Assembly: GCF_002234675.1 (NCBI RefSeq)
Contig: NC_019869.2
Span: 26,585,309-26,649,308, forward strand
From: Oryzias latipes
Taxonomy: Eukaryota > Chordata > Actinopteri > Beloniformes > Adrianichthyidae
Length of the DNA stretch: 64,000 nt
Direction of reading: 5' to 3'
The notes below the pieces were generated by a model. The model saw only the letters and a program-made list of their open reading frames with translations. It searched no databases and had not been told where the DNA came from. This document shows, piece after piece, positions 37,957 to 50,338 of the stretch. The position numbers were made by a program, and so were the translations under genes. How positions within the stretch are numbered: position 1 is the first letter of the stretch; each line of letters starts with the position of its first letter.

Positions 37957-38102
37957 ACGGAAGTTGGAGTTCTTTTTGACCGTTTCCGGCTCTGGCAGAC
38001 ATATTGCTTACCGGAGCAAATTCTGGAAAGCTAGCAGTGTGGAACGATTTAAACTTTATTTTCTTCGTCACAGTTTGAGACATTCAAACCCCACCAAACA
38101 CG

Positions 38103-41100
38103 ATGGGTAAGTTGTTTAACTAAAATACCCTCTCATTGTGTTTTGAGGCTGTTAACTGCTGTTCCGTGTTGCCTAAAGCATTGTTGATGAATCTTTACTG
38201 TTACTGTTGTTTAGCTAGTTTCCTCCTAGCGGTGTAGCTTTAGCTTAGCGCCTGTACGCAGTTTGCTTTTTATATGTGTTTCCTTTAGGTAGATTCGTTT
38301 TTGTTTTTGTATTCGACTCCTTTTAGAACAACGTGGAGTTAGTTGGTAAGACGACCTTTAACGATTGTAAATGAGCGTTTATCCTGAAAACCGAGCAGCG
38401 TGCGGGCAGTAAGTCGAAAAGAGTTGGTCATCATGATGATGAACTCCGCGGTGTGTCGTCGTCCGTCGTGAGGGTGAAGTCGCCCACAGTTTGGGGCAGA
38501 GGTAGCTGTCATGTCAAACTATCGTCGTCTTTAAAGTTACACGCGCAGGTGGTGGATGTCCGTGTTTCACACTGAAAGCAGGTGGAACGGCGATGTGTTG
38601 TTGTTGGCTAATTCGTTTAGATCAGAGCTAGGAAGTAGCTAGTGCTCCGGAGGAAAGCCATAGTAATTATTAAAGAATTGACTTCAGTAGTCCTGGAAGT
38701 TGCAGTGGAACCCAACGCTTAATGTCGGGTTGGTTTTCAGCTTCACGCCAAACGTTAGCAGCGTCTAAACACTGGGAACACTGCGCGTCACGTGGTAGGC
38801 TCTGCTTATCCATCGCGTCTCCTGTTTCATATATTCCAAACATTTTTACAATAACTCTGGTATCTAGACACTTATTACCTCTGCTGCTCTTTGCCATGTC
38901 AGTGTATGCAGTGACGGGCATCACCAGCGATCTTTACCACAAAAATATTTTGAGGCTTTAATCATATCAAACTTTATTTATAAAGCACTTTTTATATAAA
39001 AATATAACACAAAGAGCTATAGAAACTCTTACGTCCAATCAGTACGTCATAATGTTTAAAGGTTGTTCAAGTGTTTCTATTGCCTTTCTACTGATTCATA
39101 ACAGCTCTAGTAGGCTGTAACTCTTCAGTCAGTCGCAGTTCCAGGTGGATCATTTCCAAACTGCTGGTGCAAAAGCAGAAGCACCATTCCATCATTTTAG
39201 AGCATAATTAGCTGCTGGTCTTTCTGCAGCTGCACAATGGTTGTTATGAAGCCTCAGCACATTTATATTTTACATAGGTTGGACATTGCAGGCTTGCTTA
39301 CTGTGGCTGTGTAGTTGGAGTTATTCTTTATTTGTTCTCCCTCTTCTAACCAACATGTGACTGAAATGTTAAAGGATATTTTGTATTTTTAAATAGACCG
39401 TCTCTGTTCATAAAGTTTGAGATAATCCACTGGGCTGAAAGTTGAGACCTATCCTGGCTGGGCTTTTGACTGGAGAGCCGTCTTCAAGCTGCTGGACTGA
39501 AACTCTTCTTGGCCAAATGGCAAAATGCTTCAAGGAAGAAGATTTTAAGTCCAGTTGCTATGACTCAATTTCAAGACAACGCCACCTGAGAATGAGAACA
39601 GTCACTGAAGTATGGGGGGGGGGGGGGGGGGGTATGGCTAACTGGAGAGCTGCTTTGTTGTAGTCATTTAGAAAACGTTTTTACACTAATATAAGTCCTT
39701 TTTACCTGAGTTTTAATTTAACAGCTATTCTAACTGGCAGAAACAAACCTGTAGTCATAACAACCAATATTCTGTTTGGGGTGTTAGTAGTCCACTGTTT
39801 TTATTTTTAATTTTCATTTGACCTACTCAGCCCTGAAGACACTAGAGCAGCTTCCTTTACCCCACATACCCATTATTCAAACTCCTTTTTTTACGTGTCT
39901 TTTTCTGTATTTAGCTTTAAAATCTCCCTTTGCTTTCACTGAAGAGCTCTTGGCCCAGAGGACTGGCACCGGTCTGTGGTGCTGGCAGATTTGTCTGCTG
40001 CCCTTGCTCCCCTGTGTGACTTGGGGACATGCCTGTTGCCCTGCTCTAGTGGGTGACTAAACAAAAGCTGAGAATTACAGCATTAGTTTCTGCCAACTAC
40101 ATTAGTTCAGGCTGGTTGTTGATGAAAAGTGTGGCTGTGTTTGCCTGTGGGGGTGTATTTTAAGGCTGTCGGCTTAAAATGGGCCTTGCTCATTTATGCA
40201 AGGCTCTTTATATTTAGTCGGCTTGCATGTCACATCTTCTTCTTGACCTATTATTAGAGAAGTGATGAGAACTGAAGGCCGAGCTTTACCTGTCACATGC
40301 TTATTAATGCCCTCACTATCAGAAATAAAGATGCATTTCTCTGTTTAGTTTATTATTTGGATTCTTTTCTTTCAGAGCCATCAGCCAGTCCGGCCAAGGA
40401 TAACTACAGGATGAACCGCTACAAGAACAAAGCACTGAATCCAGAGGAGATGAGGCGCAGAAGAGAGGAAGAGGGCATCCAACTCAGGAAGCAGAAACGA
40501 GAACAGCAGGTATTTCATCTGAGTCCTCCTGTCACGTCTCCTCATCCTGAACCAGGAAGACTGGGCTTTGCAGTGGCTCTGACAGTATTGTAATTGCAGC
40601 TCTTCAAGCGGAGGAACGTGGATGTTCTCAATGAAGAGGAAGCCATGTTTGAGAGTCCTCTGGTGGACCCCTCTGTGAGCTCCCCAGTTACAGTAAGTGG
40701 CTGTGTCCCTGGTGGTATTTGAGGGTCAAAGTTCAGGGGTGTAGTGTAGCTCTGGATTCTGGGCTTGATTTCCATGCTGTGGTTTGTGTTGACATGCAGG
40801 AAGGAGTCATCACCAGAGACATGGTGGAGATGCTTTTTTCAGAGGACCCAGAGCTTCAGCTCGCCACGACACAGAAGTTCAGAAAGCTACTTTCCAAAGG
40901 TACGCGAGGAGTCTTTATGTGAGGAGAGTTAACCGCCTGGAGAGGGTCCACAGACTCACTTTCTCCCCTGCTGTCATCAGAGCCTAACCCTCCCATTGAT
41001 GAGGTCATCAATACTGCTGGGGTGGTGGAGAGGTTTGTGGAGTTCCTGAAGATGACCACCAACTGCACACTCCAGGTCAGCTCATGCACATCACACACGC

Positions 41101-44100
41101 AGCGTCCGGGCTGCTGCTCAAAGCTCTTCCTCTTTGGGGCTCGGTGTTCCTGGACGTGGAAAAGTTCTCACATCCAGTGTCTTTGTGGTTGCAGTTTGAA
41201 GCTGCCTGGGCGCTAACTAACATAGCATCAGGAACGTCCCTGCAGACAAAAACGGTCATCGAGGCTGGAGCCGTGCCAATCTTCATAGAACTACTTAACT
41301 CTGACTATGAGGATGTCCAAGAACAAGTAACACTCCATCATTTCTAGTAGATTTCTTCATGTAATCCTGCCTGCAGGAATCCCAGCATGCCATTGATCAC
41401 ATTCGTGGTTTCTTCAGGCTGTGTGGGCTTTAGGTAACATTGCAGGAGACAGTGCAGTGTGCCGGGACTTTGTACTGAACTGTAACATCCTTCCACCACT
41501 GCTGACGTGAGTTTATCCTCATCTTTGAAGAGGTTCTGCTCATCCAAGCGCTTTCTGCTCTGACATCTTCTGTTCTGTCAGGCTTCTGACCAAATCCACC
41601 AGGTTGACCATGACCAGGAATGCAGTGTGGGCTCTGTCTAATCTCTGTAGAGGGAAAAACCCTCCACCTGCTTTTGAAAAGGTAACCCTGTGAGGTTTGT
41701 GCTGGAAGACATGACGGTGGCTTTCTAGATGGGGGTGGGGGGTGGGGCTCTGTGGTTCAGGGCTGTGAAGTAAAATCAGACATGAGCTAAATGGAACTGC
41801 AGCACCAAAATACCCTGTTTCTATTTAGGATTCAAAGGAGCAACTTTTATGTGGAGCTCTTATTAAGAACTGAGTGACAGCAGTTTTAGTCTGAAGAATA
41901 AAAAAATCATTTTATTTGATCAGTCAATATAGCTTTTTCTGAGAAAAGTGAGGTTATTAGAGTTGAGGACCTCCTCTTGGGGCTGCTGGTCTGTGACATG
42001 TCTTTGTTGTTTAGGTGTCCCCCTGTCTGCCGGTGTTGTCCCGGCTCTTATTTAGCAGTGACCCGGACTTGCTGGCAGACGCCTGCTGGGCTCTGTCTTA
42101 CCTCTCGGATGGACCCAACGACAAGATCCAGGCCGTCATCGACTCTGGCGTTTGCAGACGTCTTGTGGAGCTGCTGATGTAAGTTTGGCTGTGTGTCTTT
42201 TTCTCATAACAACCCCTTACATTTGAGGCTAACGGGCGTGTCCTCTGCAGGCACACAGACTATAAGGTGGCCTCCCCTGCTTTGAGAGCAGTTGGAAACA
42301 TCGTCACGGGAGACGACATTCAAACACAGGCGAGTGTGCAGCGTCGATCAAGCTAGCTCAGAAGCTGTGAAACCGTAGAGCCTGGGGTTGCATGGACTCC
42401 CTCTGATAGAAAAACAGCAAACGCTCAAAAATGCAGAGCATCTAACATGCTGTTAGCATGAAGGAAGAGAGTGAAAGCTTCTCCTGGTCCTTCACTGTTT
42501 CAGGTGGTGCTGAACTGCTCCGCCCTTCCCTGCCTGCTGCATCTTCTCAGCAGCGCTAAAGAGTCCATCCGCAAAGAGGCCTGCTGGACCATCTCCAACA
42601 TCACAGCAGGAAACCGAGCACAGATACAGGTCATCAGACTCAACACCATCAAAAAGCTTCCTGTCATGTCATCACTCACATGTTCTGAAGCCTCAGTCTC
42701 CGCTTCCTACCATCCATGAAAGGGTTTGGGTAAAGATTGTTCACTAGTAGAGCTGGGCGTTATGGCCAAAAAATTCAATCTCTGCTTCTGTCATTCCAAA
42801 TAAGACTTTGGATTTTTATTGATTTTTTTTTCTCCCTCCTTTTAGTTTCTGTAGCAAATATGATAAATGACAGAATATGTTTAACAAAAACTATTTCATT
42901 TGAACTTCTCCTTTGTAAATATGCTCAAACCCAAAGTTCAGCTGTACAAATGTTTGTAGATGTTTGAGCGTCTCACACAGAGAAACGCTTCTCACACTCA
43001 ACAAATGGGTCGTCTTCCCACTTTTAGCAACTACAACAGTGACGTCACGGTAACGTGACAATGCAGACCTCGGTGCTGCAGCAAGGAAAGTAATATTTAT
43101 GCTGATGGTCCCGACCGGCTACATAAAGCATCAGTTCAGAAAGTTCAGCAGTAAAGTGTTTGTTTTTGTCCAGATGATGAAGATAAAGGTTGTTTTAAAG
43201 AGGCCAGCACAGTGATACAGAACATTTGAACTATGTGACTGGAACTTCTTTTTAGGTGGACATTATCACTGCGGATCACTACTTTTCAATGCACACCCAG
43301 CAGCCAATCAGAATCCAGAATTCACCCGGACCATGGAACAACAGACATGCTTTGCTTTGCGTCAGAGTGTTCAGGCTTCCACAGCCTGCGTTCATTTCTG
43401 AGTTGTTGTGAGAGACGGCAAGAGGACCTGTTTGCAGACAGCATGACACCCCGACATCGCTAGCCTCCCACCCCATCCTCCAATTTCGGTTGGAAAATAC
43501 TTTGTTTTTGGTCCAAAAACACTCATTTAACTGGCGACCCTGAGAGCTGCAGGGTTTTTTTTTAGGCTAATGATGTCCTGCTGCCATCTTGTCTGCAACC
43601 AGTTCCTCCTCAGAGACGAACGGGCTGACGTTACTCTGAACAACGGAAGCCCAAGAAAGTAGAGCGCTGGGAAAGTTAAATCCCAATTTCCCCCAAAAAT
43701 CAATCGTCTAAAACAACAAACTCCAATTAATGGATACATTAGACTTATCCCACAGCCCTGTTGACCAGCTGCTTTGCTTTGACAGGCCGTCATCGATGCT
43801 AACATCTTTCCAGTCCTCATCGGGATTCTGCAGAAAGCTGAGTTCAGGACCAGGAAAGAGGCAGCCTGGGCCATCACCAACGCTACGTCTGGAGGGACAC
43901 CAGAGCAGATCAGGTCAGAGCAGACAGACAGACAAAAAGATCCAAACAGGTTCAGAGGATTGGCAGCTTTCAAACCATAAGACAGGGGGGTCAAACTCAT
44001 TTTCACTGAGGGCCACATCAGCATAGTGTCTGTCCTCAAAGGGCCAGAAATAATTTATAGATGTTACTAAATGTAATGAAAAATAAATGTAACTACTCCT

Positions 44101-46347
44101 TAATGTGAAATAACTCATTGATTCTGTCAGGTTAGGTTATATGGACAGTGTTTAAGTCCTAATGTAGAGTTTCCCAATCTGATATTTCAAGTCTGATTCC
44201 CCAATTATGAACAAATACACACCAGTTTTTATTTTCATAAATTAAAAACCTTCATGCTCTCGGGGGCCACATAAAATGACACGGAGGGCCAGATTTGGCC
44301 CCCGGGCCTTGAGTTTCATATGTGTGATCTAAAGGATTGACTTGGAAAAAAAGACATGTTTGCTTTCAATGTCTTGAAGTGCTTGATCTTTGTCAAACAT
44401 CTGTGTGGAAATGTTGTAAAAATGACTGCAGATCTTTTCCCAAAGTCTCGTTATAATCACTACAGTGATTCAGAACAGGAAGTATGATAGAAAAACTGCA
44501 GGCCTTCAAGTCAAAACTGAAGACGTTAAAAAAATGATCAGTTCTCCACCGATTTTAGCGAAATATTAGGCAAAGAATTACCATTTGAAAAGTCTAGTTC
44601 TTAAAAATAACTGTTTATTCTCAGGTGATGTGTAGTCTTTTCAGAGGATCATTTCTTTTCTGGTATTTCTTACATTAAATTCTTGCTCTGAAAGCAAAAA
44701 GATGAATTGAAAGCTGCAGAGTGCAGAACTCCTCACTCCTGTTTGTCTCCAGGTACCTGGTCAACCTGGGCTGCATCAAACCGCTGTGCGACCTTCTGAC
44801 TGTGATGGACTCAAAGATCGTTCAGGTCGCTCTGAACGGCCTGGAAAACATCCTGAGGCTGGGCGAGCAGGAAGCCAAGCAGGAGAACAGCGGCACAGGC
44901 ACCAATCCTTACTGCAGCCTCATTGAAGAGGCCTATGGTACGACAGGCAGACACATCCGAATCGCTCAGAATATCACAATGAAGTCCACTTTTCTCATTA
45001 CTGAACCTTAAAACCTCAGAAAGGATTCTCCAGATGTGTACCGTCATTTCTGGACTATAGAGCACACCTGATTACAAGCTGCACCCATTTCATTTTTAAA
45101 GGATAGCACAGTTTGTACATGCACCTGTCTATATCCCGCATGTGCCCACATTGAAACATGTGTTGTAGAATGAGGATGTGTATGTGCTGAAACCACACCG
45201 CCTGTGAAAGGAGGGGAGAGCTCTTGCTGTGTCATCTGCATTTCTTCTTGCATTTTCCATGATGAGTCTGTTCCTGCTATTCATTCACAAAACAGGAATT
45301 TACATTAAACTTGCGTCTTCCTCACACATATACCGTGTTCCCCTGTCTCACTATTACCCTTTGTGCTCCAGCGCCCCTAGTGGCCGTTAGAAAAAAATGC
45401 AATAAAAAAAGGGGGAAAAATGCATAAATTAGCTGCTTCATTGAATAAGCCTCAGGGTTGAAAGTGTGTGACAAAAGTTGTGACTTATAATCCGGAAATT
45501 ACGGTAGTTTTGTCTTTGTCCTTCAAATAATGGAGGGCTTAACATTCAGTTATGAGCTTACTCAAGGTTTTACTGTAAGTTACATCAACCTGAAGAGAAT
45601 GACTGACAGTTTGAGGAAAGCAGAAGTTTTTTTCTCAAGTTTACCTTCATTCTGTAAAGACGGGAGTGGATGCAGGCGAAGGTAAACGTGTTCGGGTCTT
45701 TGTCCGAGAACGAGTAGCTCACCCCAGAAGCATCAGAACCAGCTCGTAAGCAGACGAGGACCCTTTAGAAATGCAGGAAGGCCTTTTGTAAAGCTGCTGC
45801 AGCACTGTGACGTTTTGAGCACCGCTGATAAAAAACAGGGCTGCTCAAATGACACCCAGTGGGTCTAACCGAGTCGGATCAGAAGAACAGGCCGTATGCT
45901 GCATAACAGCTGCAGATGGAGAGACGGCGCTGTGGAACACCATGGTTTTGCTGCAGCACATGGATTTACCACATTTCACCGTCCTCCTCAGTCCAAAGGG
46001 CCGTTTCTGACCCGCAGCAGAACACTTTCTGCATTTAAAGCATCTCAATTAGCTTTTGTGTTGTTGTCTGAATGTCATCACCGCTCATCAGCCGGACAAA
46101 CGAGGAGAGTTGACTTTAATTCTGGTGAAACTAAAGTCGATGCAAACTTTGTTTTTCAGGACTTGATAAGATTGAGTTTCTCCAAAGCCACGACAACCAG
46201 GAGATCTACCAGAAGGCCTTTGACCTCATCGAGCATTATTTCGGCGTGGAGGACGAGGACAGCAGTCTGGCCCCCCAGGTGGACCAGGCCAACCAGCAGT
46301 TCCTCTTCCCCCAGCAGGAGGCTCCCATGGAGGGCTTCCAGTTATAG
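38103..46347 (+). CDS. kpna6: Importin subunit alpha-7 (karyopherin alpha 6)
   Basis: This is the adaptor that binds nuclear localisation signals in the cytoplasm and joins cargo to importin beta for passage through nuclear pores. Fourteen exons encode 538 residues, about the family's usual length. Residues 10-60 are the basic importin-beta-binding domain ([20 protein letters not shown]). Armadillo repeats follow with the Trp/Asn pairs that hold cargo: W147/N151, W189/N193 and W232/N236 (major site), W358/N362 and W400/N404 (minor site). The chain ends in an acidic region and EAPMEGFQL. Exon 1 contributes only ATGG. KPNA6 is preferred over KPNA1/5 because of the [13 protein letters not shown] and [11 protein letters not shown] wording and the neighbours txlna and eif3i. 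All residues needed for function appear present. One intron uses a GC donor. Confidence 0.95.
38959..39020 (-). repeat. LINE 3' tail in kpna6 intron 1
   Basis: On the minus strand the sequence ends AAGTGCTTTATAAATAAAG then TTTGATATGATT, the 3' end typical of fish L2/RTE-like elements. How far the copy extends rightwards is unclear. Confidence 0.45.
39614..39632 (+). repeat. G19 homopolymer in kpna6 intron 1
   Basis: An uninterrupted run of about 19 G lies between TAT and TATGG. Confidence 0.85.
43060..43337 (+). mobile_element. Hairpin-family element fragment in kpna6 intron 11
   Basis: It is collinear with 31600-31892: TTTATGCTGATGGTCCCGA, ATAAAGCATCA, GATGATGAAG, CAGTGATACA, GGAACTTCTTTTT, and the end CAGCAGCCAATCAGAATCC ... 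CCGGACCATGG. The left-hand large palindromes are absent, apart from a decayed GACGTCACGGTAACGTGAC. Confidence 0.7.
43983..44324. mobile_element. hAT-like MITE in kpna6 intron 12
   Basis: The left end is CAGGGGGGTCAAACTCATTT and the right end, inverted, is CACATATGAAACTCAAGG. It is a close relative of 36824-37221 over its whole length. It lies 70 bp after the exon 12 donor. No clear target duplication and no coding sequence. Confidence 0.7.
45041..45504. mobile_element. TA-flanked MITE in kpna6 intron 13
   Basis: The left end is CCGTCATTTCTGGACTATAG and the right end, inverted, is CCGTAATTTCCGGATTATAA. TA flanks both sides (45039-45040, 45505-45506). This is a very common fish repeat type. 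Its ends share CCGTA and the TA target with the pogo-like copies at 24654 and 55879, but the interior differs. Confidence 0.7.
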
Positions 46348-48179
46348 GTCAGCGGGCCTGTCCTCAGAAGTGCACCACTTCATTCCCTCTCTACCTTTTC
46401 TTATGGTGGAGAACCCAGCGAAGCCCGAGTACCACCCCCTTTATGATCTTCACACACACACTCACACACACACCTGCCCGTCAAAAGACACCCAGAACTG
46501 TGGATCCGTTCAGAGCCGTGGATCCGTTTGGCTCCTCCTCCTCCTGTCTGTGCAGCAGACGGACGTCCCACAGAGCAGACGTGTCCCTGAGTGGTGGGGA
46601 GGGCGTGGTTGTGGTGTTGTAGAGCAGCCGGTAGTGTGTAGTTGTCCAGCAGGAACGCGGGTTCTCCGTCAGCTTCAGCTCATTCTGTTCTGTGTGGTGC
46701 AGGTGAAGAACGCCCAGCAGCTCATGGTATCAGTCTGACTGCTGTAGAGGAAAACAAAGTCGAGTTTCTCCTTTAAATGACCCCCCCCTCGTCTGCCCCT
46801 TCCTGATGTTTTTTGTTGAAAGTGCTGGTTTCTCTGCCCTGAAGCTGGGCAAGCTGGGTTAGAAAACAATCTTAATTTAGGAGAGCTGAGGGGGGGCTAG
46901 TTTAATCCATGTTTGTGGTGTGCTGTGTTCCTAACATCTGACGTTTTGAGTGGCCTGATGGTGTAACAAAGGGTATTTGGGGTTTTGGAGGTGGTGGGGG
47001 GCAGCAGACCGGATCTACTTATTCATTTGTCAACGTATAGGTGGTCTGATGCCCCACCCCCCATGCTGTAAATGATGGGGGCGGTGTGAGGGGGCAGAGT
47101 GGCTAACGTGGGGGACCGGCGCTTTTTCTGACGTTTGGGTGTAAATAGGTCTGTGAGCCCCTCGAGGCTGGGGGGGCAGGGGTCAGACTAGTGATGAGCC
47201 TAACTGCAACAACATTCAAACATGGGTTGGTATTTGAACTTGGATGTATTTGCATTGTTTCTGACTGCGCACACTTCATGCACACGTGCACACAACACCA
47301 GCAGACACTGTACACAAAGCTCACAAACGAGTGGCTGGAAGCAAAGCAGCTCCTGAATGAAAGTGCTTAACAGAAAAAAAAGGAGGTTTTTCCTTTGTTT
47401 GAGCACAAAGTGAAGACTAAGTTTAATTTTTGTTATGATGACGATGCAGCTCTTAGTTTAGTTTGACTCTAAAAGGAGGAGCAGAGTTCAGTCACAGGAA
47501 ACTTCTGTTTGGTTTTTGCTTCCAGCCACAGGACTTTAGCTGGATGGACTCGGCACCGCAGATCCTGACCCGGCTGCATTTGATGGGGGCTGGTGTCAGG
47601 GCGGTGCTGAGTGGGCGGAGCAGACCTGGGATGTTTGACTGACAGGTGCTGTGAGGCCAACGGACTCCACCGAGACTAACGTGGGTCTGGGAGCCCGGTT
47701 CTGTTGATGACTCGAGCAGCTCTGCCTTCACATTCAGAACCTTTACAATGAAGGAAAAGCCGTTGTTGACCGTTTATGAGGACTTCCACTAAAGGTTCCT
47801 GGATGGAGGAAGGCGCTGCATGCACTGTTGTCCACAGAACGCGGCGGCTCCCCGCGGACCCGCCCAAACCAGAACCCAGACCTGCAGCGTTTGAGACCCG
47901 AGTCTCTGACGTCACGGCCAATCCTGCACTCGGGCTGAAGATGCCAGATTGAATCGCTGCGTCAGCCGGGAAGAAATGTTTCTCTGCAAACCAGAAATGC
48001 ACTCCTGCTCACTAAAGTGCCAATCCGACCAACAAAGACTGGAGGTTCTTATGTTTCTATAGATTCTTTATATCTTTATTTACTTGAATGAGCACACACG
48101 TTGTGCAAAACATTGCTGCTCTATTTTGCTTCTCTCTAAAGTTACATGAGTTGCCATGGCTCTCTGGGACGCGTGGCCT

Positions 48180-48196
48180 GGGGGGGGGGGGGGGGG
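48180..48196 (+). repeat. G17 homopolymer in the kpna6 3'UTR
   Basis: An uninterrupted run of about 17 G follows GTGGCCT. Confidence 0.85.
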
Positions 48197-49160
48197 CTCT
48201 CTGGGTGTTCATGTAAACGTTCATCATTCACTGCAAAGGTTTGGCATCAAAGTGTGCTTTTTTTGTTATGGGGGGGGGTTGTTGGGGTCGTGTTCAACCC
48301 TGTAAGCCCCCTTCAGCTGCTCTACGGAGCCTCATTTGCATAGCCCCGCCCCTTCCTTCAGAGAACAGCTTTGTCTCAGATTCAAGTTTGAAAATGTGCT
48401 GAATGTTCTGTAAGAATCCTTCTCCAATCAGGTTATCGGTCCTCCGCTCTAGACATTTTCAAAGTTCAAATCTGGGAAAGGATGCAGTGATTTACATTAA
48501 AGAGCATTATCTTGGAAACTATATGTATGTTCTGATACATTGACAAGAATTCACACATAATTCTAATCACTTCTGGGAAGTGGAGAAAATCCTCTTCAGG
48601 ACTCGACTAAAGAATTGGAGGTGAGGAAGCCTTCCCTGCTTCTCCCGATCAGGTTCAGAGCGGTTCTGTGAGGAACCGGGCCGTTCCAGTCCAGCGGCAA
48701 GGACCCCTGAAGGGGAGCGAACACAAATCTCAAAATGATCTCATTGTCTTCCGTCCTCCACTCTGTTGGTGTCCTTTTGAAAATCTAAAGCCATGCTTGG
48801 CTCAGTCAAGTGATGTCTATGCTGCAAATGTTTACAGTGCTGTTTGTAAGATACTTTGACAAACGGACCGGTCCCGGTGGATTCTCTGCTCTGGTCGGCT
48901 GTCTTTGACTCATATTTATTTTCTCTTTTCTTGTTTATATATAATATATAGTTCATGTTTTTTTTTCCATTTGCTCTAAATTACCCATCTTATACTGTGA
49001 CCCGACTCGACTTTACCGACTGTAAGAATGAGAGACTAACACACTTCAGCTGAACACGACACACAAACATGAACACACAAACAGGAAACTGCAACATGCT
49101 GTAAAATGTAAAGAAAATATATGGAATTTAAAATGTTCCGAGAAAATACTGTACAAAACA

Positions 49161-49166
49161 AATAAA
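49161..49166 (+). terminator. kpna6: Poly(A) signal of kpna6
   Basis: AATAAA is followed by GT/T-rich sequence (GTTATGTTGC, then GCTGGTTGGTTTC). It is the only canonical signal seen near the end of the presumed 3'UTR. Confidence 0.65.
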
Positions 49167-49840
49167 GTTATGTTGCAACCCTTTCAAGCTGGTTGGTTTC
49201 ATTTCTCAGTCGTGTAAGTCTGTTCCCTTTGAACCTAAATACGGTTCAGGATTTATTACGCCTTTATTTTTACCCTGTAGTCTGTGGAGGAGGCGTCTGG
49301 ATGAAAGTTCATTCCACACTTAGGATCATCTTCAGATTCTGACGGGTCTACAGAAACACTCAGGAAGCCTCAACAAGCTCACTTCTGTCTGTCCTGATTG
49401 GACAAAAGGAGTTCTTCTGTCAAACTACTGCTTTATTTAGTTTATAATTCAGAAAAAAGACAACGCAGCTATGAAAAAGCCTGCCCCTTTTCTATATGAA
49501 AATATAAATCTAATTTGATTATTTACAGGTAAACATGATTTAAAAATGTATACTTTGGATTTTTCCTCTGGTTTATTTGTTTAAATATTTCCAAAATTCA
49601 GTTTTACAAAAAAGTACATTATTTAAACGCGGAAATAGTTGAAAAAATATACATTTAAAATGTGCTCACTCTTGGGGGTGAATTTTATGCATCACTTAAA
49701 GTTAGTTTAATTTGTGAATACATTTGATTAGAAATGCTTCCATCTCATAACTGAGTTTATGTTTTAACAAATAGTTGTAGATTGTTCAACGTCTGAGGTT
49801 TGAGGCTTTGTTTCATTATTCCTGCACTTCCTTCCTTCAT

Positions 49841-49855
49841 CCAGCAGGTGGCGCC
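49841..49855 (+). promoter_or_regulatory. CTCF-type motif between kpna6 and txlna
   Basis: CCAGCAGGTGGCGCC fits the 14-position CTCF core consensus CCASYAGRKGGCRS completely. It lies about 675 bp after the kpna6 poly(A) signal and just ahead of the probable txlna first exon. Confidence 0.5.
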
Positions 49856-49879
49856 AAACTGCAACAGCGACATGAATCT

Positions 49880-49991
49880 GACGCGGAGAAGAAGAATCTA
49901 AAGTTATGAGCGGAAGTTAGCTTCAGTCTCACGCTGAGATCGAAACCTGAAATTCTGAGACATATAAACAGTTTCTTCCCGCAGTCTTCAG
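49880..49991 (+). other. txlna: Probable non-coding first exon of txlna
   Basis: A GC-richer segment ends GCAGTCTTCAG followed by the donor GTAGGC at 49992. It is the best donor upstream of the first coding exon, which opens with an acceptor at 50925-50926. The transcription start is not visible; an NRF1-type site lies downstream in the intron. This is inferred from position. Confidence 0.4.
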
Positions 49992-50326
49992 GTAGGCACC
50001 TCGGCATTACCTACCGGCGTGTGGTAGAAACCTATATACAGGTAATCTGTCTGTCTACGGCCATGTCGCTACCGGGCTAAGGCGGACAGGTATATTAACT
50101 AACGACGCCAGCCCAGAGTCATCATCAGATCATCATGTTCGTTTAGAAACATCATGTAGCAGCTAAATATGCTAATTTAGCCTAAAACTGGAGAGATCCT
50201 CTCAGGAAATCGGTGTCATACGAAGCTGTCGCTGCGTAAGATTTCAGTTTCACAACCAAAAAACCAGAACATTCATGTTTTCCCCAAATGACAATTTGTA
50301 CACTTTGTTAATCTGCCGAACCTTTG

Positions 50327-50338
50327 TGCGCAGGCGCA
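50327..50338 (+). promoter_or_regulatory. NRF1-type site in txlna intron 1
   Basis: TGCGCAGGCGCA matches the NRF1 palindrome YGCGCAYGCGCR except at one central base, in a GC-rich promoter-proximal setting. Confidence 0.35.

Larger units (their letters stand above)
38103..46347 (+). other. kpna6: kpna6 exon map (coding parts)
   Basis: Coding exons: 38103-38106, 40376-40509, 40600-40692, 40800-40899, 40981-41075, 41195-41326, 41418-41506, 41582-41681, 42015-42178, 42251-42329, 42504-42629, 43786-43913, 44753-44937, 46160-46347. Each junction keeps the frame and each join gives the expected family residue. All introns are GT-AG except the one after 42329, which begins GCGAGT. Intron 1 (38107-40375) is the longest and holds a LINE tail and a G19 run. 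Introns 11, 12 and 13 each hold one transposon copy. Confidence 0.9.
46348..49190 (+). other. kpna6: kpna6 3' untranslated region
   Basis: About 2.8 kb run from the stop to the polyadenylation signal with no other gene; the open frames here, including one at 45896-46738 that overlaps exon 14 in another phase, are by-products. It contains a (CA)n stretch at 46451-46472, a TGTAAATA word at 47140-47147 that fits a Pumilio site, and G runs at 48180-48196 and about 48270-48279. Confidence 0.65.

Noticed and set aside
38103..46347. Naming the importin gene kpna1 or kpna5
   Set aside because: The N-terminal and armadillo wording is nearer to KPNA6, and the neighbours txlna and eif3i are those of KPNA6.
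45896..46738. 280-codon open frame as a separate gene
   Set aside because: It overlaps kpna6 exon 14 in another phase and reads into the 3'UTR; no family resemblance.
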